The notes under the pieces were generated by a model. The model was not told the DNA's origin. It made no database searches and saw only the letters and a list, made by a program, of their open reading frames with translations. A DNA stretch of 64,000 bases from the NCBI GenBank assembly GCA_025808875.1, contig CP075528.1:2540473-2604472 (forward strand), in the 5' to 3' direction. The DNA comes from Enhydrobacter sp. Lineage in GTDB: Bacteria; Pseudomonadota; Alphaproteobacteria; Reyranellales; Reyranellaceae. Positions 1-7,139 of this stretch are shown here, piece by piece. The position numbers and the translations under genes are program-made. Position 1 is the first letter of the stretch. Each line of letters opens with the position of its first letter.

Positions 1-192
1 ACCACCGAATTTCGCGCGAACGTAATCGTCGCGCGTCATGCCTTCGGGCGGCATGTCCGGATTGAGCTGGAAGGGGCGCCACGACAAGGCAATGTCGTTT
101 CGGCTGCTGAGCGCGAGGGCACGCTCGAAACGACGCTTGCCGATGTAGCACCAGGGGCAAATCGTGTCGGAAACGATGTCGACGTAGATCAT
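1..192 (-). CDS. FrnE-like DsbA-family thiol oxidoreductase (partial, N-terminal 64 residues)
   Basis: The gene runs off the left edge and only the N-terminus is visible. The translation begins MIYVDIVSDTICPWCYIGKR. It has the first thioredoxin-fold strand followed by a CPWC active-site motif (around residues 12-15) and then GKRRFERAL, typical of the FrnE / 2-hydroxychromene-2-carboxylate isomerase-like branch of the DsbA superfamily. Family members are soluble disulfide-handling or glutathione-linked enzymes. The ATG at 192 overlaps the stop of the upstream MFS gene (ATGA), so the two are probably translationally coupled. No signal peptide is visible, which favours a cytoplasmic enzyme. The substrate cannot be inferred. 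Confidence 0.85.
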   Translation of the reverse strand, partial: MIYVDIVSDTICPWCYIGKRRFERALALSSRNDIALSWRPFQLNPDMPPEGMTRDDYVRAKFGG

Positions 193-1334
193 CCGGCAAA
201 TCTACGCCTTTCACGCCACTGCAGGAAGGCGGCCGAGGCAACGACGAGCGTCAGCGCCGACGAGGTCAACCACGCGGCGGCGGGCCAGCCTCCGCCTGCG
301 ACCAGCGTACCGACGAGCGGAGGGCCGATCAGGCCACCAGCGTTCGAGCCCTGCATCAGCAACCCGGTCGAGGCGCCAAGAAGTTCGGGTCGCGGCGAGT
401 GGACCGGCAGGCCGGTGAACAGCGCTCCGGGAACCACGCCGATCACGGCCGAGTACACGCCGGCGAACACCAATCGCAGTATGTCCGGCACGCCGTCGAC
501 GAAGATCGCGCCGGCGCAAAACGCCATCGGGATGGTCGCACCGATGATGACCGTCGCTCGCGACAGGCCACGCTGCAGAAGCCAGCCGGCGGCGAGGTTG
601 CCCACGACGTTCGCCACCGTAACCATGGCCGTAACGATCGCCGCCGTCGAAGGCGCGAACCCCAGGCGCTCGACCTGCAGCGTCGGCAGGAAGCCGACGA
701 TCGCAAGCCAGCAGCACGAATAGGCACCAAAGCAAAGTGCAATCCCGATCGGCCCCGGGCTGGTGCCGACGTCGACCATCTCGTTGAGCAGCGGCCGTCG
801 AGGCGATGGCACTTCGTCGAGTTCGCGTCTCGGGAAGGCACGCCACGCCAATGCCACGAGCATCGCCAGCGAAGCGCCGGCGGCGACGAGCCATACCACT
901 CGCCACGACGTCAACGGCAGGATGACGGCGGCCACCAGCATCATGGTACCGGCACCTGCCGGCATGTAGGACGTCCACGCGGTCATCGCGCGGTGACGGT
1001 CGGGTGGCCGCGTCACGCGCAACACGAGCGTGGGCACCGACACGGTGACGATGACGAACGCCAGCCCCTCGAGGAAGCGCCAAGCCAGCAACGACTGGAT
1101 GCTTTCGGCAAAACTGCCGAACAGACTCGCGAGAGCACACAGTGCCGTGCCGACCACGACCAGGCGGAGGTGACCGAAGCGGTCGACCGTGAGCGCGATC
1201 GCCATGCCGCCGAGCGCCGCGGTCAGATTGACGAGCGAGAGCAGCCATCCGGCCTGACCGAGGCTGGCGCCGAAATCCTGCCGGATGGACGGCAGCGCCG
1301 GCGGCACCTTGCCGACATGCAAGGCGGCGACCAT
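189..1334 (-). CDS. MFS transporter (start uncertain)
   Basis: Hydrophobic protein of 381 residues from the first ATG, with about 11-12 membrane segments and the MFS layout. The loop around residues 50-60 (VDRFGHLRL) matches the motif A region between helices 2 and 3. The first helix looks cut short by this ATG: the frame stays open upstream and reads TPWGLVGLLVAAG directly before it. The only start-like codon before the next stop is a CTG at 1391-1389, overlapping the stop of the upstream SDR gene. The true start may therefore be non-canonical, adding 19 residues. It lies between an SDR gene and the DsbA-like gene on the same strand, probably as one operon. The substrate is unknown; CynX/NimT-like exporters are one possible relation. 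Confidence 0.85.
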   Translation of the reverse strand: MVAALHVGKVPPALPSIRQDFGASLGQAGWLLSLVNLTAALGGMAIALTVDRFGHLRLVVVGTALCALASLFGSFAESIQSLLAWRFLEGLAFVIVTVSVPTLVLRVTRPPDRHRAMTAWTSYMPAGAGTMMLVAAVILPLTSWRVVWLVAAGASLAMLVALAWRAFPRRELDEVPSPRRPLLNEMVDVGTSPGPIGIALCFGAYSCCWLAIVGFLPTLQVERLGFAPSTAAIVTAMVTVANVVGNLAAGWLLQRGLSRATVIIGATIPMAFCAGAIFVDGVPDILRLVFAGVYSAVIGVVPGALFTGLPVHSPRPELLGASTGLLMQGSNAGGLIGPPLVGTLVAGGGWPAAAWLTSSALTLVVASAAFLQWRERRRFAG

Positions 1335-1387
1335 GCCGGCCGCGACAAGCAGGCCGACCAGGCCCCAGGGAGTGCGGCCCTGGTCGC

Positions 1388-2149
1388 TCAGTACTGGACC
1401 CTCGCTGTGATCGCGCCGTCGACGATGAAATTAGTGCCGGTCACGAAGGAAGCGGGGGTTCCGCTGAGGAAGGCGACGCACGCCGCCACCTCCTGCGGCG
1501 TGCCCATGCGCCCGGTCGGGTTGCGCGCCAGCATGCGCGTGTAGCGTTCCGCACCGGCATCGCGCTGCCGCCCCCATGTGTTGCCGTCCTCGATGATGGT
1601 ACCGGGCGACACCATGTTGACGCGCACTCCCTTCGGCGCGAGATCGATCGCGAGTGACTTCACCAACGGCACCAGGGCCGCCTTCACCGAACGGTAGGGC
1701 TGCGTCGGACCGGCGATCTCCACCAGCGACACCGTTCCGATCACCGTGATCGTGCTGCCGGCGCCGCGCCTCTCGAGGTGCGGGCGGACATGACGCAATG
1801 CGTTCACCGTCGAGACGAGGTCGATCTCGATGCTCTTTCGCCAACTGTCCGCGCTGTCCTCTATGCCCAGCGCACTGACATTGGCGACGAAGTGATCGAG
1901 TCCGCCGGCGCCGGCGAATCCGTCGACCCACTTGCGCAGGGCTTCGTCGTCGGTGACGTCGAGTGCGCTGCCTTCGACACGCGCCTGCCGGCCACGCCAC
2001 TCGGCCTCGCGCTCTTTGACCAGGCCGCCGTCGCGCGCGCAGAAGCCGACGATGGCCCCTTCCGCGAGGAAGGCCTCGACGATGGCACGACCGATGCTCT
2101 TCGTGCCACCGGTGACCAGGACGCGCTTGCCCTTAAGGCCGAGGTCCAT
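1388..2149 (-). CDS. SDR family NAD(P)-dependent oxidoreductase
   Basis: Classical short-chain dehydrogenase of 253 residues. Near the N-terminus is the cofactor motif TGGTKSIGRA (TGxxxGxG type). The region around residues 135-160 has TVIGTVS, which supplies the serine, followed by YRSVK (YxxxK). SPGTI follows, and the C-terminus has the usual G-x-N-F-I-V-D-G segment. Longer starts at 2188 and 2167 exist in frame, but GGGAGG lies six to seven bases before the ATG at 2149 and the protein then begins MDLGLKGKRVLVTGG, as family members do. It is divergent from the second SDR gene (start 2209) with 59 bp between, and upstream of the MFS gene in the same direction. The substrate is unknown. Confidence 0.9.
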   Translation of the reverse strand: MDLGLKGKRVLVTGGTKSIGRAIVEAFLAEGAIVGFCARDGGLVKEREAEWRGRQARVEGSALDVTDDEALRKWVDGFAGAGGLDHFVANVSALGIEDSADSWRKSIEIDLVSTVNALRHVRPHLERRGAGSTITVIGTVSLVEIAGPTQPYRSVKAALVPLVKSLAIDLAPKGVRVNMVSPGTIIEDGNTWGRQRDAGAERYTRMLARNPTGRMGTPQEVAACVAFLSGTPASFVTGTNFIVDGAITARVQY

Positions 2150-2208
2150 GTTCCCTCCCAACTTCATGCCCGCTAATAAGGTGGCCATAGAACAAGGGAG
2201 CGGCTGCG

Positions 2209-2964
2209 ATGTCCAAGCGTTTCGACCTGAGCGGCAAGGTGGCTCTGGTCACTGGCGCGTCGTCGGGACTTGGCACGCACTTCGCCCGCTGCCTCGCGGC
2301 GGCAGGTGCCGCGTTGGTGATCGCCGCGCGCCGCACCGATCGGCTGGTCGCCCTGCAGAAGGAACTCGAAATCGGGGGAACCGCCGTCAGGTCGCTCGCT
2401 CTCGACGTCACGTCCGCCGTGCAGGTCGCTACCGCCCTTGAGCAGGCCGGCCCACTCGACATCGTGGTCAACAATGCGGGAATCTCCATCGTGAAGCCCG
2501 CGCTGGAGATGCCGGAGGGCGACTGGGACGCCGTCGTCGATACCAACCTGCGCGGCGCCTGGCTGGTGGCTCAGGGCGCGGCCAAGCGCTGGGCGGCGGA
2601 GCAGAGGCCGGGCAGCATCGTCAACATCGCCTCGATCCTCGGACTGCGCACGATCGGCCACGTGGCGCCCTACAACGCCTCGAAGGCGGGGCTGATCCAT
2701 CTCACGCGCGCGCTGGCCATGGAATGGGCGCGCCATCGCATCCGCGTCAACGCCATCTGCCCCGGTTACATCGAGACCGAGATGAACCGTGACTTCTGGA
2801 AGACGCCGGGCGGTCAGCGACTGATCGAGCGCATCCCCCAGCGCCGCATCGGCCAGCCGGAGCATCTCGACGGCGCGCTGCTGCTGCTGGCTTCCGACGC
2901 CGGCGAGTTCATGACCGGCAGCGTCATCACCGTCGATGGCGGTCACACGGTGAATTCGCTGTGA
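2209..2964 (+). CDS. SDR family oxidoreductase (3-oxoacyl-ACP reductase/glucose dehydrogenase-like)
   Basis: Complete classical SDR of 251 residues. Visible motifs are TGASSGLG (cofactor), NNAGIS (around residue 88), NIASI with the catalytic serine, YNASKAG (YxxxK around residue 159), the ICPGYIETEM segment, and the C-terminal GSVITVDGG. A purine-rich AAGGGAG precedes the ATG. It is divergent from the SDR at 1388-2149 and its stop is one base from the 3' end of the PLP-enzyme gene on the opposite strand. Two divergent SDRs beside a D-hydroxyamino-acid lyase and a sugar-acid dehydratase suggest hydroxy-acid or polyol catabolism; this is inference. Confidence 0.9.
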   Translation: MSKRFDLSGKVALVTGASSGLGTHFARCLAAAGAALVIAARRTDRLVALQKELEIGGTAVRSLALDVTSAVQVATALEQAGPLDIVVNNAGISIVKPALEMPEGDWDAVVDTNLRGAWLVAQGAAKRWAAEQRPGSIVNIASILGLRTIGHVAPYNASKAGLIHLTRALAMEWARHRIRVNAICPGYIETEMNRDFWKTPGGQRLIERIPQRRIGQPEHLDGALLLLASDAGEFMTGSVITVDGGHTVNSL

Positions 2965-2965
2965 G

Positions 2966-4105
2966 TCACCAGCCGTTGATGCGGTCGTAGACGTCGACCA
3001 CCGACCGACCGCCGTCGAGCTCGCTGTCGACGACGTAGTAGCGGTCGTAGGCGGCCGCGGTGATGCAGGCGTGATTGGGCAGCACCCGCACGCGCGTACC
3101 AACGGGCATGTTGCCGTATGGCAGGGGATCGTCGGCGCCGACGAAGCCGTGCTCCTGCGAGCAGGCGACCACCGCCATGTTGGCGGCGGGCGCCTCGGCG
3201 ATCGTGCCGTAGCCGACCTTGGGCTGGAACTCCTGCGCGCTGATGTCTTTCGACAGCGCCAGCGCGCCGGCGTCGATCAGCATCTGGTTGCGGTGCGGAT
3301 AGTGGCCGATCACCGAAGCGAGGACAGTGAGCGCGATGTCCTCGGCGCCGCACGAGCCTATGAGGGACTGGTCCAGATCGTTGAAGACGTAGACCCCGGG
3401 ACGCATTTCGGTGATACCCTCGAAGTTTCGGGAATGCGTCGCCGTCGGCGTCGAGCCCGCGCTGACGATGGGGCAGGGAATGCCCGCCGCCCGCACCTTC
3501 TCCGCGGCGCCGACGACCGCCCGCCGTTCCTGCTCGGCGACCGCGGCGATACCGTCTGCGGTGCACTCGTGATAGGAGTGGCCGGCGTGCGTCATGACGC
3601 CGGCGAACTCCACGCCGGGCGCAGCGTGGAGAATGCGGGCGATGTCGAGGAGGCCCGGCAGCTCCGGAGCGGGCAGACCGGCGCGGCCGCCGCCGCTGTC
3701 GATCTCGATGAAGACCGAGAAGGTGTCGCCGCCGGCAGCAGCAGCGCAGATCGCCTGGGCAACGGCCATGTTGTCGGTGACGATCCGCAGGCCGATGCCC
3801 TGGCGGCGCAACTCGGAAACAGCGGCGAGCTTGGATGGCACGACGCCGACGCCATAAAGGATGTCCTTGAACCCGCCCTGGGCGAAGTAGCGCGCCTCGG
3901 CGAGCGTCGAGACGGTGATGCGCCCGTCGTGACCTTCAACCGCCATGCGGCCGATCTCGATGGACTTCGCCGTCTTCACGTGCGGCCGCAGCGCGACCCC
4001 GGCGTTGCGCAGCCGATCGCTCATGCGCTTCAGATTGCGTCGCAGCACGGCGCGGTCGAGAATGAGGGCGGGCGTTGGAAGGTCGTCGATCGTCCGAAGG
4101 CTCAT
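2966..4105 (-). CDS. DSD1-family PLP enzyme (D-threonine aldolase / D-serine dehydratase-like)
   Basis: Protein of 379 residues with the alanine racemase-type N-terminal barrel. DLPTPALILD near the N-terminus is the usual opening of this fold-type III family. RPHVKTAKS around residues 40-48 carries the PLP lysine. Near the C-terminus, PNHACITAAA has the His-x-Cys pair that binds zinc in eukaryotic-type D-serine dehydratase and D-threonine aldolase relatives. Such enzymes cleave or dehydrate D-beta-hydroxy amino acids. The start codon is 14 bp from the start of the divergent dehydratase gene, so the two may share control. D-threonine, D-serine and beta-hydroxyaspartate are all possible substrates. 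Confidence 0.88.
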   Translation of the reverse strand: MSLRTIDDLPTPALILDRAVLRRNLKRMSDRLRNAGVALRPHVKTAKSIEIGRMAVEGHDGRITVSTLAEARYFAQGGFKDILYGVGVVPSKLAAVSELRRQGIGLRIVTDNMAVAQAICAAAAGGDTFSVFIEIDSGGGRAGLPAPELPGLLDIARILHAAPGVEFAGVMTHAGHSYHECTADGIAAVAEQERRAVVGAAEKVRAAGIPCPIVSAGSTPTATHSRNFEGITEMRPGVYVFNDLDQSLIGSCGAEDIALTVLASVIGHYPHRNQMLIDAGALALSKDISAQEFQPKVGYGTIAEAPAANMAVVACSQEHGFVGADDPLPYGNMPVGTRVRVLPNHACITAAAYDRYYVVDSELDGGRSVVDVYDRINGW

Positions 4106-4119
4106 GGGAGACGAGCATA

Positions 4120-5214
4120 ATGAAGATCGCCAAAGTTGACAGTATCGCCATCAAGGTTCCGTTTACCTTCGGCGGCGCGCCGACGGGCTACGGCGGGCGC
4201 AACTGGACGACCAACAACATACTGTTGGTCAAGGTCGAGACCGACACCGGCATCACCGGCTGGGGCGAGGCGTTCTGCTACGGCTGCGGCGATGCCGTGC
4301 GCGCCGCGTTGCAGTCCATGATCGCCCCGATCGTCGTCGGCCGCGACGCCCGCGACATCGCCCGCCTGTCCTACGAGCTGCAGCAGATGCTGCACCTGTT
4401 CGGCCGCTACGGCATCACGGTCTTCGCCCTGTCGGGCCTCGACATCGCGCTGTGGGACATCGCCGGCAAGGCCGCCGGCGTGCCGCTGCACCGGCTGCTT
4501 GGCGGCGCCGGGCAGACATTGCTGCCGGCCTATGCCAGCCTGCTCAAGTACCGCGACCCCGAACGCGTCGCCGCCCGCACCAGGCTCGCCGTCCAGCAGG
4601 GCTATCGGCACATCAAGCTGCACGAGACCGAGGAGGCCGAGGTACGCGCCTCCCGCGACGCGGCGGGCAGCGACGTCGCGATCATGGTCGACACCAATTG
4701 CCCGTGGACGCCCGAGCAGGCGCGCCACATGACGCTGAAGCTCAGGCCCTACGACCTGCACTGGCTCGAGGAGCCGATCTTTCCGCCGGAGGATTTCCAG
4801 GCCCTGGCGAAACTGCGCACCGGCACCGGCGTGGCGATGGCGGCCGGCGAGAACAACTGCACGTCGTTCCAGTTTCGCGACATGCTCGCCGCCGGCGCCG
4901 TCGACTACGCCCAGCCGAGCGTCACCAAGGTGGGCGGCGTGACCGAGTTCCTCAAGGTCGCGACGCTCACGGAAGCGGCGGGCGTCACGCTGATGCCGCA
5001 CTCGCCCTATTTCGGTCCGGGCTTCCTCGCCACGCTGCACCTCATGGCGGCGCGCGGCCAGCCCGGCGGCATGATCGAGCGCTACCACATGGACCTCGAG
5101 GCCAGCCTGTACGGCGGGCTGATCGATCCGGTGGAGGGCGGCTTCAAGGTGCCCGACGGACCAGGACTGGGCCGAGATCCCGATCCCGACGTCATCAAGA
5201 CCTACTCGGCCTGA
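4120..5214 (+). CDS. Mandelate racemase/muconate lactonizing enzyme family protein (sugar-acid dehydratase-like)
   Basis: Enolase-superfamily protein of 364 residues with the N-terminal capping domain and C-terminal barrel. Three metal ligands are visible in order: the Asp of MVDTN, the Glu of WLEEP and the Glu of AAGEN. The lysine strand reads HIKLHE (KxH rather than KxK). The usual Asp of the His-Asp dyad (QPD in many relatives) is Ser here (QPSVTKVGG), while the following His in LMPHSPYFG is kept. This argues against a canonical racemase and for a dehydratase or other subgroup. The ATG at 4120 has GGGAG upstream and the normal MKIAKVDSI opening, so the in-frame ATG at 4075 was rejected. 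The gene overlaps the convergent ThDP enzyme gene by 20 bp. Confidence 0.88.
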   Translation: MKIAKVDSIAIKVPFTFGGAPTGYGGRNWTTNNILLVKVETDTGITGWGEAFCYGCGDAVRAALQSMIAPIVVGRDARDIARLSYELQQMLHLFGRYGITVFALSGLDIALWDIAGKAAGVPLHRLLGGAGQTLLPAYASLLKYRDPERVAARTRLAVQQGYRHIKLHETEEAEVRASRDAAGSDVAIMVDTNCPWTPEQARHMTLKLRPYDLHWLEEPIFPPEDFQALAKLRTGTGVAMAAGENNCTSFQFRDMLAAGAVDYAQPSVTKVGGVTEFLKVATLTEAAGVTLMPHSPYFGPGFLATLHLMAARGQPGGMIERYHMDLEASLYGGLIDPVEGGFKVPDGPGLGRDPDPDVIKTYSA

Positions 5215-6835
5215 TCCGCGGCAGGGCCACCAGCGGCCACGGATCGGGCAGCGGCCCCACCGGGCAGTCGATCAGCGTCGGACCGCCGCGCGCGAAGCCA
5301 CGCGAGATCGCCGCCGCCAGCTCGTCCGGGCTCTTCACCCGCTCCGACGCGATGCCGAAGCTCTCGCCCAGCTTGACGAAGTCCGGGTTGTGCAGGTCGC
5401 TGGCGATCGTGCGGTTGTTGAACGCCTGCTGCTGGATGCGCTTGACGTTGCCGTAGGCGCCGTCGCTGAACACCACGGCGACAACGCCGATGCCGTTCTG
5501 CGCTGCCGTCGCCATTTCCATCGCCGTGAACAGGAAGCCGCCGTCGCCGCTGATCGAAAGGACGGGCGTGTCGGGCTTGGCAACCTTCACGCCGAGCGAC
5601 GTCGCATAGCCCCAGCCCAAGGTTCCCTGGTAGCCCGGCGAGAGGAACGTGCGCGGCCCGTAGGTTGGGTAGGCGAGGCGGGCGGCGTAGCCCATCTGCG
5701 TCAGCTCGTCGACCAGGATGCCGTCCTCGGGCAGCGCCTTGCGTATGGCTTCGAGGTAGGCGATCTGCGGCCCGATAGTGTCGCGTATCTTCTTCGTCGC
5801 CTGCGCCTTGATCTCAGCCACCGCGTCGGAGCGACCGGGACGCTTGATGTTATGCCTGCCCAGCCGCTCGGCCAGCACACGGAGCGTCGCGGCTGCGTCG
5901 CCGACGATACCGATCTCCGGCTTGCGATGGCGGTCGAGCTCCTGGCTGTCGGTGTCGATGCGGACGATCTTGAGGTGATCGTCGAGGCCCCAGACCATCT
6001 GTTGCGGCTGCATCCTCGTTCCCACCGCGAGCACCACGTCGGCTTCCCCCCACAGCCGGTAACCCGCCGGCGTGGTGACGGAGAGACGATGGCGGCCGTC
6101 GATCACGCCCTGTCCCATGCGGCCCGTCACGACCGGGGCGTCGAGCATCTCGGCGATCCGCAGCACCGACGCGCCGGCGTCCTGCGCTCCGCCCCCGACC
6201 ACGATCAACGGCCGCTGCGACGCCCCGAGCAGCTTGGCAGCGCGCTCGACCAGGTCTTCGTCGACCGGGCAGGGATCGGCAACGGCGGCGCTCTCCGGCA
6301 GGACGACCGGGCCGCGACGCGCCCAGGTATCCATCGCGCACTCCAGCGCCACGGGCCGCCGTCTGCCCGAGAGCAGGCGGCGGAACGCCTCGTTGACGAG
6401 GCCCGGCGCCTCGGCGGGGGCGGTGATGCGGTCCGCCCACTTGGTCAGGCCGCGCATGATGGCGAGTTGGTCGGGCAACTCGTGCAGCAACCCGACGTTC
6501 CGGCCGATCATCGCCTGCTGGATCTGTCCCGACAGGGCGAGCACCGGAGCATTCACCGCGTAGGCGGTCGACAACGCTGCGGTCGTGTTCAGGAAGCCGG
6601 GGCCGGGGACGACGACATAGGCCGACGGCTGGCCGCTCGCCATGGCGTAGCCCAGGGCCATATAGGCGCAGGCCTGCTCGTGGCGCGCATGGATCGGTCG
6701 GATGGCGTTGGTGCGGTCGTAGAGGGCGTCGAAGAAGGGGTCGTTTTGCACGCCCGGCAGGCAAAAAAGAGTGTCGATGCCGTTGAGTTCGAGCGTCGAC
6801 ACGACGGCCTGGGCAGTCGATTTGATCTGGGTCAT
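5195..6835 (-). CDS. Thiamine diphosphate-dependent enzyme (acetolactate synthase-like)
   Basis: Protein of 546 residues with the three-domain layout of the POX/ALS family. The N-terminal domain has HARHEQACAYMALGYA with the catalytic Glu. The middle domain is Rossmann-like, and the C-terminal domain has GDGGFLFT followed by FSDGAYGNVKR, the ThDP/Mg binding motif. Start chosen at 6835: the ATG begins MTQIKSTAQAVVSTLEL, the expected family start, with GGGAA just upstream; a longer frame to 6940 was not used. No regulatory subunit is adjacent, so a catabolic 2-oxo-acid decarboxylase or carboligase (benzoylformate decarboxylase, sulfoacetaldehyde acetyltransferase-like) is as likely as branched-chain amino-acid synthesis. 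The 3' end overlaps the convergent dehydratase gene by 20 bp. Confidence 0.88.
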   Translation of the reverse strand: MTQIKSTAQAVVSTLELNGIDTLFCLPGVQNDPFFDALYDRTNAIRPIHARHEQACAYMALGYAMASGQPSAYVVVPGPGFLNTTAALSTAYAVNAPVLALSGQIQQAMIGRNVGLLHELPDQLAIMRGLTKWADRITAPAEAPGLVNEAFRRLLSGRRRPVALECAMDTWARRGPVVLPESAAVADPCPVDEDLVERAAKLLGASQRPLIVVGGGAQDAGASVLRIAEMLDAPVVTGRMGQGVIDGRHRLSVTTPAGYRLWGEADVVLAVGTRMQPQQMVWGLDDHLKIVRIDTDSQELDRHRKPEIGIVGDAAATLRVLAERLGRHNIKRPGRSDAVAEIKAQATKKIRDTIGPQIAYLEAIRKALPEDGILVDELTQMGYAARLAYPTYGPRTFLSPGYQGTLGWGYATSLGVKVAKPDTPVLSISGDGGFLFTAMEMATAAQNGIGVVAVVFSDGAYGNVKRIQQQAFNNRTIASDLHNPDFVKLGESFGIASERVKSPDELAAAISRGFARGGPTLIDCPVGPLPDPWPLVALPRIRPSRS

Positions 6836-7139
6836 GCAAATTCCCGATTGAGGCTGATATGGGGCGCGAGCGTGCCAAAGCGGAGGAGAGGCGTCGAGTG
6901 TCGCAGCCAAATTGCCGCTTTCCGGTCCTCGCATAGCCACTGGAAATTGTTATCGAAGCATGCCCCGATGTGGTAGGTACGCCCCGGGGACGACCCCCCG
7001 CCGGATCGCCGCCGGCCGCGGATGTGGTCGAGAGGACGCCGGTGGCGCCTGTCCGATGGACGTGGAGCGGGAAGCCAGGTTGAACGCGACTGTGGATACC
7101 CGCCGGAACGGTCTCTCGGCCCGGGCGAGGAAAAGTTCG
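6836..7139. other. Divergent intergenic region, no gene seen
   Basis: About 300 bp between the start codons of the ThDP enzyme (minus) and the TPR protein (plus). The plus frame of the TPR gene is open through much of it but lacks a ribosome site or family-like sequence, so it is treated as non-coding. It must hold promoters for both genes, but no clear -35/-10 pair or inverted repeat stands out. Confidence 0.5.
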
